Shown here piece by piece: positions 1 through 9,343 of a stretch of 43,267 nucleotides of DNA. The stretch lies in contig NZ_AULZ01000029.1 in NCBI RefSeq assembly GCF_000422545.1, positions 1 to 43,267 on the forward strand, written 5' to 3'. Position 1 is the first letter of the stretch. Each line of letters opens with the position of its first letter. A program made the position numbers and the translations under genes. This stretch comes from Desulfocurvibacter africanus subsp. africanus DSM 2603 (GTDB taxonomy: Bacteria > Desulfobacterota > Desulfovibrionia > Desulfovibrionales > Desulfovibrionaceae). The notes below the pieces were generated by a model that was not told where the DNA came from, searched no databases, and was given only the letters and a program-made list of their open reading frames with translations.

Positions 1-47
1 CTGGGCCCTTATCTTCATTCATAAACTGCTTTAGTGTGAACAGGCCC
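1..47 (-). mobile_element. End of an IS5-family-like insertion sequence, cut by the window edge
   Basis: Read on the minus strand from position 47, the sequence begins GGGCCTGTTCACACTA. The IS at the right edge of the window begins GGGCCTGTTAACGCTA from 42937, so 14 of 16 bases match, as expected for left and right terminal inverted repeats of one IS family. The transposase gene would lie to the left, outside the window. The IS end abuts CTAG (47-50), which is also the first bases of repeat copy 1. CTAG is likewise present at the outer edge of the right-hand IS, consistent with a CTAG-type target. Confidence 0.6.
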
Positions 48-175
48 TAGAGCATTTTGCTTTTGAAAATGCTCTGCAAGCCATGCGTCGGCATGGCTTG
101 CCGCCGCGCAGGCGTAGGCGCAATTCACTTGCGCCGTCAACGCCGGAGCGGGCGTCTTAAAAGCAATCTGCTTTA
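48..175 (+). repeat. MITE-like interspersed repeat, copy 1
   Basis: This is a 128-bp element flanked by TA on both sides. It holds consecutive inverted repeats: AGAGCATTTT/AAAATGCTCT around a 7-nt loop, GCAAGCCATGC/GCATGGCTTGC around gtcg, GGCGCAA/TTGCGCC, and ACGCC/GGCGT. The ends are imperfect inverted repeats of each other (AGAGCATTTTGCTTTT against AGAGCAGATTGCTTTT in the consensus). This copy has TGCTTTA instead of TGCTCTA at its right end. It lies between the IS end and the truncated recombinase remnant. Confidence 0.9.
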
Positions 176-189
176 GACCATGAATAGAC

Positions 190-557
190 CCTGCCCCGAT
201 GGCAAGAGCCTCTTGAGAGAAAGTGTGACCTTACCCCTTATCTCGGCATTGACCAGCGAGATGAATTGCGGCAGAGCCTTGGTGACTTGTTCTCGGGAAA
301 GCCTGTTGAAGTTTCCGATAGGCAGGCGGGAGCTTCTCTTGAGCTTGCCTTTTCGACAAGGCCGAGGACCTCTTTAAGCACCCCGGTGTGCCGGTTTGCG
401 CCCCGAATGCCGAGACGCCGATGTCATACAGGGATTCGACAAGTAGTCCGTGCGTGTCTTCGTATTTGCAGGATGCTTCGAGTTGTCCTCTGAGTCTATC
501 TCCCTTGAGCTACTGCTCGGTGGACATGCACAGGTACGAAAAAGCCTTGGAAACCAT
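190..557 (-). pseudogene. Decayed serine recombinase (resolvase/invertase family), truncated
   Basis: No intact frame exists, but conceptual translation of the minus strand gives a clear serine-recombinase N-terminus. An ATG at 557-555 follows a good GGAGG ribosome-binding site and opens a frame beginning MVSKAFSYLCMSTEQ. An in-frame TAG at 512-510 follows, and the frame continues through QLEAS and VESLYDIGVSAF. A frameshift then moves to a frame carrying NRLSREQVTKALPQFISLVN, which matches the conserved (D/N)RLSR segment of the family. The usual catalytic serine (YLR-S near residue 10) is present as the S of CMS, although the neighbouring R has become C. The sequence runs out at repeat copy 1, so the rest of the catalytic domain and the DNA-binding part are missing. 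The gene is non-functional. Confidence 0.75.
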
Positions 558-646
558 GCGGTCCTCCGGTAGTCATTTGCAAGGGCACAGCTTTCGTCTT
601 ATCGACGTTTTCAATAGACTACTTTGGCCCCCGGCCCACAGCATTC

Positions 647-687
647 GTGAACGAGATTGAGGCTGTTGCAGCGACAATCTCGTTTAC
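647..687. repeat. Inverted repeat upstream of recD2 and of the recombinase remnant
   Basis: AACGAGATTG (650-659) and CAATCTCGTT (675-684) are perfect inverted repeats around a 15-nt spacer. The arms extend to 13 bp with one mismatch. There is no T-run. It could be an RNA hairpin or a protein-binding site. The rest of 558-821 shows nothing recognisable. Confidence 0.5.
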
Positions 688-821
688 ACCGGCAGCGTAG
701 AATCATCATGAGCCGGCCGGATCCATACACGGGTCCAAGAGGCCGTGCAACCTGGCAGGCTGGGGCTTGGGAGAGCGGAGCCCTTCCCAGCTAAGCACTG
801 CGACATATCAAAGCGGTGGAA

Positions 822-3077
822 ATGAGCGAACAGCAGCAGATGGCTCTTCCTGGCGACGAAGCCGGTTCCGAAACGCTCCAGGTAGCGCTCAGGGCCGAGG
901 TTCGCCAGGTGGTCTACTCGAACGCCGAGAACGGCTACTGCGTGTTGCGCGCCGCCTCGGCCAGCGAGCCCGGCTTGGTCACGGCCGTGGGCATCCTGGG
1001 CCAGGTCACGCCTGGCGAGATGCTGGAGCTGTCCGGCCGCTGGATCGTGCACTCCAAGTTTGGCCGACAGTTCGAGGTGACCTCCTTCCGACAGACCTAT
1101 CCGGCCACGGAACACGGCATCGTGCGCTATCTTTCGTCCGGGCTCATCAAGGGCGTGGGGCCGAAGACGGCCGAGGCTCTGGTGGCGACCTTCGGCACGG
1201 CCGTGCTGGACATCATTGAGAGCGAGCCCGAGCGGCTGCTCGAAGTGGACGGCATCGGCAAGAAGACCCTGGAGCGCATCCGCGAGTCCTGGGGCACCCA
1301 GCGGGACATTCGCACGCTCATGCTCTTTCTGCAGTCCCACGACGTACCCACCACCTACGCGGCCAGGATCTACAAGGCCTTCGGGGCCGAGGCCGTGGAG
1401 CGGCTCAAGGAGAACCCCTACGAGCTGGCCTATCTGGTGCGCGGCATCGGCTTCCGCACGGCCGACGTCATGGCCATGAAGCTGGGCCTGCCGCCCGACA
1501 GCCAAGTGCGCTTGGAGGCCGCGATCGTCTACGCCCTGTTCAGCATGTCCGAGAAGGGCCACTTGTTTTTCCCGGAGGACAAGCTCCTAGACCAGGTGGA
1601 CCGCATGCTGGAGGGCATGGAGTCGGCCAAGCTGCATCAGGCTCTGGCCGGCCTGCTGGAGCGCAAGCGCGTGGTGGTCGAGGAGATCGGCACGGCCGAC
1701 GTGCAACGCGGCGTGTATTTGCAGCACTTCTATCGCTGGGAGCAGGAGACGGCCTCGCGGCTGTACAATCTTGTGAGCCATCCCGCACCCACGGCAACCT
1801 TGGAGAAGGTCGAGCGCGGCCTGCCGGAACTGGAAGCCGAGACCGGCATCAAGCTCTCCCATGAGCAGCGCGAGGCCGTGCTGGGCGCGGTAGCCAACAA
1901 GGCCTTCATTATCACCGGCGGGCCGGGCACGGGCAAGACGACCATCACGCGCATGGTCGTACGCTCGCTCAAGAAAGCCGGGCTCAAGATCAAGCTCGCC
2001 GCGCCCACGGGCCGCGCGGCCAAGCGGCTGTCCGAGGCTTCCGGCGAGTCCGCCTCGACTCTGCACCGGCTGCTGCAGTACTCGCCGGAACAGGGCTTCT
2101 CGATCAACGAGGACTCCAAGCTCAAGGCCGAGGCGGTCATCATCGACGAGGCCAGCATGCTCGACGCGCAGCTTTTCGTCAGTGTGCTGCGTGCGCTTCC
2201 GCTGACCTGCCGGCTCATTCTGGTTGGCGACGTGAACCAGCTTCCGAGCGTGGGGCCGGGTAACATTCTGTCCGACCTGCTCGCCAGCCAGGTCGTGCCG
2301 AGCATGTGCCTTACGCGCATCTACCGCCAAGCTCAGGAGAGCTGGATCGTGACCAACGCCCACCGGGTCAACGACGGTCAGTTCCCCGGCGAAGACAGCA
2401 AGGCCGTGCCGCCCAAGAAGGACTTTTTCTGGGTGCGCCAGGACGAACCGGCCCGCGTGCAGGCGCTCATCCTGCAGCTCGTGTGCGAGCGCATCCCCGA
2501 GATTTACGGCCTGGATCCTAAGCGGGACATCCAGGTGCTCACGCCCATGCACAAGGGCGAGGTGGGCACGCAGGCGCTCAACACCATGCTCCAGGAACGG
2601 CTCAATCCGCTCAGGTCCGGCATGCAGGAGATCGTGCGCGGCCGCACGACCTTCCGTCCCGGCGACCGGGTGCTGCAACTGCGCAACAATTACGAGAAGG
2701 AAATCTATAACGGCGACCTGGGCTGGGTCACCAGCGTGGACCCGGAGGCGGGCGAGGCGCTGGTGGATTTCGAGGGCAGGGGAGTGGCCTTCGAGGCCGC
2801 GGATCTGGACGAGCTGACCCTGGCCTACGCCGTGAGCGTGCACAAGTCCCAGGGCAGCGAGTACCCTGCCGTTGTGGTGCCCATGGTTACGCAACATTAT
2901 ATCATGCTGCAGCGCAACCTGCTCTACACCGCGCTGACCCGCGCCCGGGAGCTGGCCGTGCTCATCGGCAGCGACAAGGCCGTGGGCATCGCCCTGCGCG
3001 CCAACGACGCGGAGAAGCGCTACACGCACCTGAAGGTGAGACTTCAGGAACTGTTCAACCAGACGCAACTTTTTTAG
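822..3077 (+). CDS. recD2: RecD2-type ATP-dependent DNA helicase
   Basis: This is an SF1 5'-3' DNA helicase of the RecD2 family, the stand-alone RecD homologue of bacteria without RecBC association. The N-terminal third carries helix-hairpin-helix-like segments (GVGPKTAEALVATFG, VDGIGKKTLERI, RGIGFRTADVMA). Walker A GGPGTGKTT lies near residues 366-374 and Walker B VIIDEASMLD near 440. The C-terminal helicase motif AVSVHKSQGSEYP is also present. About 750 residues is normal for RecD2. A GTG at 816 is an alternative start; neither has a convincing ribosome-binding site. The TAG stop (3075-3077) is the first three bases of repeat copy 2, so the element defines the C-terminus (ending QTQLF). thiD lies just past that repeat. 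Confidence 0.93.
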   Translation: MSEQQQMALPGDEAGSETLQVALRAEVRQVVYSNAENGYCVLRAASASEPGLVTAVGILGQVTPGEMLELSGRWIVHSKFGRQFEVTSFRQTYPATEHGIVRYLSSGLIKGVGPKTAEALVATFGTAVLDIIESEPERLLEVDGIGKKTLERIRESWGTQRDIRTLMLFLQSHDVPTTYAARIYKAFGAEAVERLKENPYELAYLVRGIGFRTADVMAMKLGLPPDSQVRLEAAIVYALFSMSEKGHLFFPEDKLLDQVDRMLEGMESAKLHQALAGLLERKRVVVEEIGTADVQRGVYLQHFYRWEQETASRLYNLVSHPAPTATLEKVERGLPELEAETGIKLSHEQREAVLGAVANKAFIITGGPGTGKTTITRMVVRSLKKAGLKIKLAAPTGRAAKRLSEASGESASTLHRLLQYSPEQGFSINEDSKLKAEAVIIDEASMLDAQLFVSVLRALPLTCRLILVGDVNQLPSVGPGNILSDLLASQVVPSMCLTRIYRQAQESWIVTNAHRVNDGQFPGEDSKAVPPKKDFFWVRQDEPARVQALILQLVCERIPEIYGLDPKRDIQVLTPMHKGEVGTQALNTMLQERLNPLRSGMQEIVRGRTTFRPGDRVLQLRNNYEKEIYNGDLGWVTSVDPEAGEALVDFEGRGVAFEAADLDELTLAYAVSVHKSQGSEYPAVVVPMVTQHYIMLQRNLLYTALTRARELAVLIGSDKAVGIALRANDAEKRYTHLKVRLQELFNQTQLF

Positions 3078-3201
3078 AGCATTTGCTTTTGAAAATGCTC
3101 TGCAAGCCATGCGTCGGCATGGCTTCCCGCCGCGCAGGCGCAGGCGCAATTCACTTGCGCCGTCAACGCCGGAGCGGGCGTCTTAAAAACAATCTGCTCT
3201 A
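3075..3201 (+). repeat. MITE-like interspersed repeat, copy 2 (supplies the recD2 stop codon)
   Basis: Same element and orientation as copy 1, flanked by TA. One T is missing from the first hairpin (AGAGCATTT), and the last G of the second palindrome is C. It fills essentially the whole recD2-thiD interval: its first TAG is the recD2 stop codon, and its right TA overlaps the AGGGG that serves as the thiD ribosome-binding site. Confidence 0.9.
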
Positions 3202-3210
3202 GGGGTGACA

Positions 3211-4032
3211 GTGCAAGCCATTCCTTCCATCCTGACCATCGCTGGCTCGGACTCCGGCGGCGGGGCCGGCATCCAGGCCGACCTCAAGACCATTCATGCC
3301 CACGGCTGCTACGGCTTGTCGGTCATCACGGCCCTGACGGCCCAGAATACGCGGGGCGTGACCGGCATCCATGCGCCGCCGGCCGAATTCGTGGCCAAGC
3401 AGCTGGAAACGGTACTGGCGGACATCGACGTGGCCGCGGCCAAGACGGGCATGCTCTTCTCGGCCGAGATCATCCGGGCCGTGGCCTGGGGCCTGCGTGA
3501 CGTCGCCTTTCCGCTGGTAGTGGACCCGGTGTGCGTGGCCCAGTCGGGCGACCAGCTTTTGCAGGACTCGGCCGTGTCGGCCATGAAGACGCACATTTTC
3601 CCGCGCGCAACGCTGCTCACGCCGAACATCCCCGAGGCTGAGCTATTCTCGGGCCTGAAGATCGAATCGTCCAAGGACGTTTTCGCGGCCATGCGTGCGC
3701 TGCTCGATCTCGGCCCCAAGGCAGTGCTCATCAAGGGCGGGCACATGCGCGAAGGGGAGCAGGTCACGGACTGGCTGGGCCTGCCGGACGGCAAGATTGT
3801 CAGCCTGCCCATGCCGCGCGTGGGCGGCGAGAGCCGTCACGGCACGGGCTGTACCCTGTCCGCTGCCATTGCGTCCAATTTGGGCCTGGGGCTGTCCATG
3901 GAAGATGCCGTGCGCCGCTCCCAGGAATTCCTCAACGCCGCCATCCGCGAGAGCTTCCCCGTGGGGAAGGGGAGTGGGCCGGTGAATCATCTTGTTGCCG
4001 GCCAATGGGGGCAGCGCATTAAAGCGAGTTGA
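3211..4032 (+). CDS. thiD: Bifunctional hydroxymethylpyrimidine kinase/phosphomethylpyrimidine kinase
   Basis: ThiD phosphorylates hydroxymethylpyrimidine and its monophosphate with ATP to give HMP-PP for thiamine biosynthesis in the cytoplasm. The N-terminus [20 protein letters not shown] is the family signature, and the ribokinase-fold anion-hole motif [12 protein letters not shown] lies near residues 210-221. The length (about 273 residues) is normal. GTG 3211 is preferred because AGGGG at 3201-3205 sits 5 nt upstream; GTG 3205 would overlap that site. AGGGG is formed at the junction with repeat copy 2, so insertion probably reshaped translation initiation. No other thiamine genes are nearby and no TPP riboswitch is seen. 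Confidence 0.92.
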   Translation: MQAIPSILTIAGSDSGGGAGIQADLKTIHAHGCYGLSVITALTAQNTRGVTGIHAPPAEFVAKQLETVLADIDVAAAKTGMLFSAEIIRAVAWGLRDVAFPLVVDPVCVAQSGDQLLQDSAVSAMKTHIFPRATLLTPNIPEAELFSGLKIESSKDVFAAMRALLDLGPKAVLIKGGHMREGEQVTDWLGLPDGKIVSLPMPRVGGESRHGTGCTLSAAIASNLGLGLSMEDAVRRSQEFLNAAIRESFPVGKGSGPVNHLVAGQWGQRIKAS

Positions 4033-4138
4033 CAGGCCGCCCCAAAAAGGCCAAAAAGCCTCCGCTACGCCGGACACTCGGCCCGACGGTTGACGTCAGG
4101 GCCGAAATCGTTTTTCGTGAATGATGGTTGCCGGCCAT

Positions 4139-4222
4139 GCGTGAGTGGCGGAACTGGTAGACGCACCAGACTTAGGATCTGGCGGCTTAGCCATGGGAGT
4201 TCGAGTCTCCCCTCACGCACCA
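4139..4222 (+). tRNA. tRNA-Leu (anticodon UAG)
   Basis: The acceptor stem GCGTGAG (4139-4145) pairs with CTCACGC (4212-4218), followed by an encoded ACCA. The D-arm contains the GGTAGACGC typical of tRNA-Leu. The anticodon arm is CCAGA-CTTAGGA-TCTGG, giving anticodon UAG. A long class II variable arm (GGCGGCTTAGCC region) and the T-loop TTCGAGT follow. The length of 84 nt with CCA fits leucine tRNA. Confidence 0.95.
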
Positions 4223-4232
4223 GTGGCTTATG

Positions 4233-4263
4233 AAAGGGCCGGGCATATCGCCCGGCCCTTTTT
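4233..4263. terminator. Intrinsic terminator, usable in both directions
   Basis: AAAGGGCCGGGC and GCCCGGCCCTTT form a perfect stem followed by a T-run. It lies between the tRNA-Leu gene (plus) and the end of the chemoreceptor gene (minus). The A-run on the left arm gives a T-run on the minus strand too. Confidence 0.9.
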
Positions 4264-4270
4264 GCGTGCT

Positions 4271-6445
4271 TTAGGCCTTGCCCGCGTCCTGCATCTCGGT
4301 GATGAGCCGGTGCAAATCCGTGGACATCTGCGACAAGTTGCGCACGGCGGCGGATGATTGGCTCATGCCGTTCACGGTCTCGGCGATGACGCGGTTGACT
4401 TCCTCCAGGCTGCGGCGGATCTGCTCCGACGCCGCGGACTGCTGCTCCGTTGCCGTGGCTATGCTTTCGGCCTGGCGGGCGCTGTTCTGGGCCAGTCCAA
4501 CAATGTGTTGTAGCGCCTGGCCCGAATTGCGGGCCAGGTCCGTAGCTTCCTCCACAGCCGTGGTCGCGTCGTCCATGCCGCACATATTCTGCTTCGCGGC
4601 GTCCTGAATGGCGCGGATGCTTGCGTCCACCTGCTTGGTGGCTCCCATGGTTTTTTCAGCCAACTTGCGCACTTCGTCGGCTACCACGGCGAAGCCTCGG
4701 CCGGCCTCTCCGGCGCGGGCCGCTTCGATGGCCGCGTTGAGGGCCAGCAGGTTTGTCTGATCGGCGATGTCGCTGATGACGTTCATGATCTTGCCGATGG
4801 ATTCGGTCTGCTGACCAAGGTCGGCCATGTTCTTCTTGAGCCGGGAAGCCTGGGAGCGCACGCGGTCGATGGCGGCAACGGCCTGCTCCACGACATGAGC
4901 GCCCTTTTCGGCTTCGTCACTGGTCGCGTGCGACTGGGATGAGGCTTGGTTGGTGTTACGGGCCACCTCGGCCACGGTTGCATTCATCTGCTCCATGGCT
5001 GTGGCGATTTCGGACACGCGGTCACGCTGTGCTTCGGCTCCGCCACTTACCTGTTCCACCTGCACGGAAAGCTCCTCGGCCGAGGAGGCCACGCGTTCGG
5101 ATATCTGGTCGGCCCTGTCGGCCACTTGGCGCAGCTTGCCAAGAAGCATGCTCACGCGCTCCTCCTGCCGCCGCGCTTCTTCCAAGGCAGCCTGGGCGTT
5201 GTCTGCCTGCTCGGAGGCTTCGTTCCCCTTGGCCTCGGCCTCGGCCATTTTGGCCTTTAGTCGATCCACCATGCGGCTGACTGAAGATTGCAGATTGCCG
5301 ATCTCGGCTTGGTCGTCGATCTCAGCCTTAGCCTGCAGGTCACCTTCAGCAACTCTGGCTGCATAAGCTTGTAGCTTGGCGAAGGGTGACAGCAGCTCCC
5401 GGCGCAGGAACAGGAAGCTGGCCGCTGCGACACCCAATGCGGCGAGTAGGGCGATGCCGGCTGCCGCGAACGTCAGCGAGCGCACAGGTGCAAAGGCCTC
5501 GTTAGCTTCGATTTCCGCCAGCAAAGCCCAGCGTTCACCCAGGACGTCCAAGGGCGCATAGGCCGAAAGCACTCGCCGGCCCTTGAAATCCTCCAGAATC
5601 TCCACGCCGCTTCCGCCCTTCAGCGCCTTGTGGGCGGTCAGACTGTCAATTTTGCCCAGTATTGGATCAGCAAAGGAGGCCTTTACGGAATGGTGCTCCG
5701 GGTCCAGGGGCGAGTCGGAGCGCATGAGCGTGTCGCTGCCCACGAGGTAGCTCTCGCCGGTGGTGCCCATGCCCGAGCGTTGGGCCATGAGGGCGTTGAT
5801 GTCGGTGATGGAGATCTGCAGAACCACGACGCCGGCCGTGCGTGGGCCGGACATGACCGGCGCGGCGATGAACGCCGCGGGTTCGCCTGCCGAAGGTGCG
5901 TATGGCGCGAAATCAGTAAAGGCCAGATTGCCGGTCATTGCCTGCCGCCAAACCTTTGCCAGGCCGCTGTCGCGCAGGGGCCCTTCGGCGAGATCCGCGC
6001 CGAGATCGGATTCCCTTGCTTCGGTGAAGAGCACTCGGCCTTCGGAGGAGATGAGGAAGATGTCATAGTAGCCGAGGTTGGCGACATAGCGCTGAAAAAA
6101 GGAATGATGGCGGGCGTGCAGCCGCTCGTAGTCATCGGAGCGCACGTCCATGCTCATGCCTGGCAGGATGGCGGCGCGGTTGGCGTAGCTTGTCAAACTT
6201 GCGAGCCCGCCGCGCACGTCTTCGCTCTCGCGCAGAACCTCGATGGTGTCGCACCAGCTCTTAACATGCTGCCGCAAGGCATGCAGCTTTATGTCGCGCA
6301 CGGCCTCCAACTCGTTGAAGGCTTGTCTGGAAAGGCTTTTGGATGCGGTGAAAATGCTGAAAACGCCCATGCATAAAAGTGGCGTCAGGCCGATGCTTAG
6401 GGCGAAAATCATCATTTTGGTTCGTAAGGTGATTACTCTGCGCAT
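4271..6445 (-). CDS. Methyl-accepting chemotaxis protein with dCache-like sensor
   Basis: This is a transmembrane chemoreceptor of 724 residues. A first membrane segment ([20 protein letters not shown]) is near residues 11-32. A large periplasmic region resembling dCache domains follows, including [12 protein letters not shown] and a second PAS-like lobe ending in [14 protein letters not shown]. The second membrane segment is [20 protein letters not shown]. Then come a HAMP domain, a coiled-coil region and the signalling hairpin, with [20 protein letters not shown] and [19 protein letters not shown] at the tip that contacts CheA/CheW. No C-terminal CheR-tethering pentapeptide is seen. The start at 6445 is chosen because GGAG lies 8 nt upstream; an in-frame extension to 6523 lacks this. 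The ligand is unknown. The gene stands alone. Confidence 0.92.
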   Translation of the reverse strand: MRRVITLRTKMMIFALSIGLTPLLCMGVFSIFTASKSLSRQAFNELEAVRDIKLHALRQHVKSWCDTIEVLRESEDVRGGLASLTSYANRAAILPGMSMDVRSDDYERLHARHHSFFQRYVANLGYYDIFLISSEGRVLFTEARESDLGADLAEGPLRDSGLAKVWRQAMTGNLAFTDFAPYAPSAGEPAAFIAAPVMSGPRTAGVVVLQISITDINALMAQRSGMGTTGESYLVGSDTLMRSDSPLDPEHHSVKASFADPILGKIDSLTAHKALKGGSGVEILEDFKGRRVLSAYAPLDVLGERWALLAEIEANEAFAPVRSLTFAAAGIALLAALGVAAASFLFLRRELLSPFAKLQAYAARVAEGDLQAKAEIDDQAEIGNLQSSVSRMVDRLKAKMAEAEAKGNEASEQADNAQAALEEARRQEERVSMLLGKLRQVADRADQISERVASSAEELSVQVEQVSGGAEAQRDRVSEIATAMEQMNATVAEVARNTNQASSQSHATSDEAEKGAHVVEQAVAAIDRVRSQASRLKKNMADLGQQTESIGKIMNVISDIADQTNLLALNAAIEAARAGEAGRGFAVVADEVRKLAEKTMGATKQVDASIRAIQDAAKQNMCGMDDATTAVEEATDLARNSGQALQHIVGLAQNSARQAESIATATEQQSAASEQIRRSLEEVNRVIAETVNGMSQSSAAVRNLSQMSTDLHRLITEMQDAGKA

Positions 6446-6760
6446 GCTGTATCTCCGTACGAGTTGCTGGCCTTCAGGTACCGAACAGGTGTTGGCCTGG
6501 GAGGGGTGTCGTTTTTCTGGCAAACTGACGAATAGGGCGATTGAGCCTGTAACCGAAAGTCGGTGCGCGAAACAGCTGAAAGGAAGAGATGTCGCGAGCC
6601 TGTGTACAGTGCGGTGAAATTCGCCGTGGTTTCAGCCTAACATTGCAAAAGCAGGACAGCTAAAGAGAGTCGCTGGAGTTGTCAATGTGTGACTTTGGTT
6701 AATAGTGGTTTGTACGGCTTGGTTCGTAGGAGCCTTTCGGCTGTCAGAATCTCAACTGGA

Positions 6761-6790
6761 TTGACACATGAGCTGTTTGGCTTCTATAAA
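6761..6790 (+). promoter_or_regulatory. Sigma-70-type promoter for tig
   Basis: TTGACA (6761-6766) is followed after 18 bp by TATAAA (6785-6790), about 100 bp upstream of the tig start. This near-consensus promoter probably drives tig and possibly genes downstream. The rest of the 446-bp region between the chemoreceptor and tig (6446-6891) shows no gene. Confidence 0.75.
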
Positions 6791-6891
6791 AGGCGTTTGC
6801 AAATTATCCCGACCCTATCGTCCAGCTTTTTGGCATGGGGGCATGGGGTTGAAAAAAATAGTAGAATACCAGCGAGGAGAAGGAGAGCCCC

Positions 6892-8211
6892 ATGGAATAC
6901 AAGGTCGAAGAAATTTCCCCAGTGGAGCGCAAGATTCAGGTTTCCGTGCCGGCCGAGGAGGCCACCTCGGCCATTCTGGCCACCACCGCTCTGTACCGCC
7001 GCGATGCCGACGTCAAAGGCTTCCGCAAGGGCAAGGTGCCCACGGATATGGTCGAGGCCAGATACCGCAAACAGATCTTTGATGAAGCGACCACCGATCT
7101 CATCAACCTGCATATCAATCAGATACTTACCGAGCTGAAGCTCGTGCCCATGTCCGGCCTTAAGGTCGATGCCGGTCAGATCGTCAAGGGCGAGGATTTC
7201 AGCTATTCCGTCAGCTTCGAGGTTGCGCCCAGGCTTGATCTGCCCGAGTACAAAGGCCGTAAGATTGAGCAGGAATCCGTAGAGGTCAAGGACGACGAAG
7301 TCCAGGCCGTTGTGGAGCGCATACGCGAAAGCCTGGCCGAAGTGGCCGAGGTGGAAGAGCCGCGCGAGGCCAAGGACGGTGACGTGGTCACCGTAAGCTT
7401 CGCCGCCTTGGCTGGTGGTGAGTTCGAAGGGCTCAAGGCCGACAATTTTCAACTCGAACTGGGCAAAGGCCAGGCTCTTGAGGGCTTCGAGCAACTCATC
7501 ATCGGCCTTAAGCCCGACGAGCAGCGCACCGGCATGATCTCCTTCCCCGCCGATTTCATCAACGAGAAGCTGGCTGGCAAGTCCACCGAAGTGCGCGTGC
7601 ATCTGCACTCCATTAAGGAGAAGCGGCTGCCCGAGATGACCGACGAGCTGGCCAAAAAGGCCGGTAACTTCGAGAGCGTGGACAAGATGCGCGAGGCCAT
7701 TACCGAATCCTACACCAAGAGCCGCACGCAGCTAAACAAGTCCGTGGCCCAGAACAAGCTGATTGACCAGCTTATGGAAGGCATGGAAATTCCGCTGCCG
7801 CCGAGCTTGGTGGAGAAGAACATCGGCTATATGGTGAGCGAGCGCCGCGAGCGGCTGGAGCGCCGTGGCAAGAGCCTGGAGTCTCTGGGCAAGAGCATGG
7901 AGGAGCTTCAGGCCGAGTTCAAGCCCGAAGCCGAGAAGATGGCCCGCACTCAGGTATTTCTGTTGGCCGTGGCCACTAACGAGGGCCTGACCGTGGATCC
8001 CCAGGAAGTGGAAGCTGTCATCCGCCAGGCCGCTGCCCAGTCCGGACAGGAGTATGAGAACCTGCGCGAGTACCACGAGCGCACCGGGCTCATCCATGAC
8101 ATCAAGGATCGCATTTTGGCTGACAAGGCCTCTGAACTCATCTACGAAACCGCGGAAGTTACCGAGGTCCCACCCGCTCAGAGCGCGGGTGGAGCCGAAG
8201 CTTCGGCATAG
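6892..8211 (+). CDS. tig: Trigger factor (ribosome-bound chaperone and peptidyl-prolyl isomerase)
   Basis: Trigger factor binds ribosomal protein L23 at the exit tunnel and shields nascent chains. The N-terminal ribosome-binding loop GFRKGKVP has F-R-K at residues 44-46, the same positions as in E. coli. A middle FKBP-like PPIase domain spans about residues 150-245 (DGDVVTVSFAA ... LHSIKEKRLPEM), and a long helical C-terminal chaperone domain follows. The length of 439 residues is typical. AGGAGA lies a few bases upstream of the ATG. The order tig-clpP-clpX-lon is a conserved proteostasis arrangement. A strong terminator follows, so clpP is likely transcribed mostly from its own promoter. Confidence 0.97.
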   Translation: MEYKVEEISPVERKIQVSVPAEEATSAILATTALYRRDADVKGFRKGKVPTDMVEARYRKQIFDEATTDLINLHINQILTELKLVPMSGLKVDAGQIVKGEDFSYSVSFEVAPRLDLPEYKGRKIEQESVEVKDDEVQAVVERIRESLAEVAEVEEPREAKDGDVVTVSFAALAGGEFEGLKADNFQLELGKGQALEGFEQLIIGLKPDEQRTGMISFPADFINEKLAGKSTEVRVHLHSIKEKRLPEMTDELAKKAGNFESVDKMREAITESYTKSRTQLNKSVAQNKLIDQLMEGMEIPLPPSLVEKNIGYMVSERRERLERRGKSLESLGKSMEELQAEFKPEAEKMARTQVFLLAVATNEGLTVDPQEVEAVIRQAAAQSGQEYENLREYHERTGLIHDIKDRILADKASELIYETAEVTEVPPAQSAGGAEASA

Positions 8212-8220
8212 TTGACGAAC

Positions 8221-8254
8221 GGCCGGCCCGGCTTTCCGGGCCGGCCTTCTAATT
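8221..8254 (+). terminator. Intrinsic terminator after tig
   Basis: GGCCGGCCCGG and CCGGGCCGGCC form an 11-bp stem around a short loop, followed by TTCTAATTTT. It starts 9 nt after the tig stop codon. Confidence 0.85.
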
Positions 8255-8345
8255 TTCAGGGCTTCCGGCAAGGTGGAAAAAAATCATATCACCCCGAAGT
8301 CCAAGGCGGCTAAGCTGCTACTTCACCAACCGGCTCGATACTTGC

Positions 8346-8373
8346 TTGACACTTGCTCAAGCGGCCATAGTTT
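8346..8373 (+). promoter_or_regulatory. Possible clpP promoter
   Basis: TTGACA (8346-8351) is followed after 16 bp by TAGTTT (8368-8373), a poor -10 match. It lies about 145 bp upstream of clpP. A GCCGGCC/GGCCGGC hairpin (8471-8490) lies in the presumed leader just before the clpP ribosome-binding site. No clear heat-shock element was recognised in 8255-8518. Confidence 0.4.
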
Positions 8374-8518
8374 TTCGGCTTGAGATCAAGGTTCGAAATG
8401 GCTAATTGTACGGGTACGGCATAATCGTTCAAGACTCAGTGATGATCCAGCCCGGCGAACCGGCGACTGTGCCGGCCACTTCGGGCCGGCTTCGGCCAAT
8501 CGCGAAAGGAGAAATCGA

Positions 8519-9139
8519 ATGCCCTTTGCGCAAGTTCCCATCGTTATCGAGACCACCGGTCGCACCGAGCGGGCCTACGATATTTACTCCCGCCTGCTCC
8601 GAGACCGCATCATTCTGCTCGGCTACCCAATCGACGATCATATTGCCGGCCTGATCTGCGCCCAGCTCCTGTTCCTGGAGTCCGAGGACCCGGACAAGGA
8701 GATTTACATGTACATCAACTCACCTGGTGGCTCCGTGACCGCGGGAATGGCCATCTACGACACCATGGGCTACATCTCCTGCCCCGTGTCCACGCTATGC
8801 ATCGGCCAGGCCGCCAGCATGGGCGCATTTCTGCTCTCTTCGGGCACCAAGGGCATGCGCTTCTCTCTGCCCAATTCGCGCATCCTCATACACCAGCCCA
8901 TGGGCGGCTTCCAGGGCCAGGCCTCGGATATCGACATCCACGCCCGCGAGATTCTGCGCATGCGCGCCGACCTGAACCGCATCTTGGCCGAGAATACCGG
9001 TAAGGATCTGGCTCAGATCGAGCGAGACACGGATCGCGACTACTTCATGAGCGCTCAGGAAGCCCTTGAATACGGCCTTATCGACAAGATCATGGTTTCC
9101 AGAGGCAAGACGGCTTCCGAAAAAGGGCCAAAAGCTTAA
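8519..9139 (+). CDS. clpP: ATP-dependent Clp protease proteolytic subunit
   Basis: ClpP forms the tetradecameric serine-protease chamber that works with ClpX. The catalytic triad is visible: Ser100 in [11 protein letters not shown], His125 in ILIHQPMGG and Asp174 in [11 protein letters not shown], with spacing equal to the E. coli enzyme. The length of 206 residues is normal, with a short N-terminal extension that may be processed. AAGGAGAAATCGA precedes the ATG. clpX follows after about 200 bp in which nothing else is recognisable. Confidence 0.97.
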   Translation: MPFAQVPIVIETTGRTERAYDIYSRLLRDRIILLGYPIDDHIAGLICAQLLFLESEDPDKEIYMYINSPGGSVTAGMAIYDTMGYISCPVSTLCIGQAASMGAFLLSSGTKGMRFSLPNSRILIHQPMGGFQGQASDIDIHAREILRMRADLNRILAENTGKDLAQIERDTDRDYFMSAQEALEYGLIDKIMVSRGKTASEKGPKA

Positions 9140-9343
9140 TGCCCTTGAAGATCAGCTACACGGGCCATGACGATATGGACGGCCTCCGAATGTGAGGCAT
9201 CCAAGAGCGATTGTCGAGCCAAGCTCGATACTGCGCAGTTGGAAGTACAAGGCGGACTCTATCGCCCGTCAGTTTAAGATAACGCTACTCGCGTCAGGAG
9301 CGAGCAAGCAAAGGACGAGCTTCTAAGGAAGATAGGAAAGAAG

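Noticed and set aside
180-660. Plus-strand open frames of 65-90 residues
   Set aside because: They lie antisense to the serine-recombinase remnant, have no ribosome-binding site and no family resemblance.
684-1562. Long minus-strand open frames opposite recD2, and similar ones opposite lon, clpX and others
   Set aside because: They mirror the codon structure of well-supported genes in GC-rich DNA and show no motifs.
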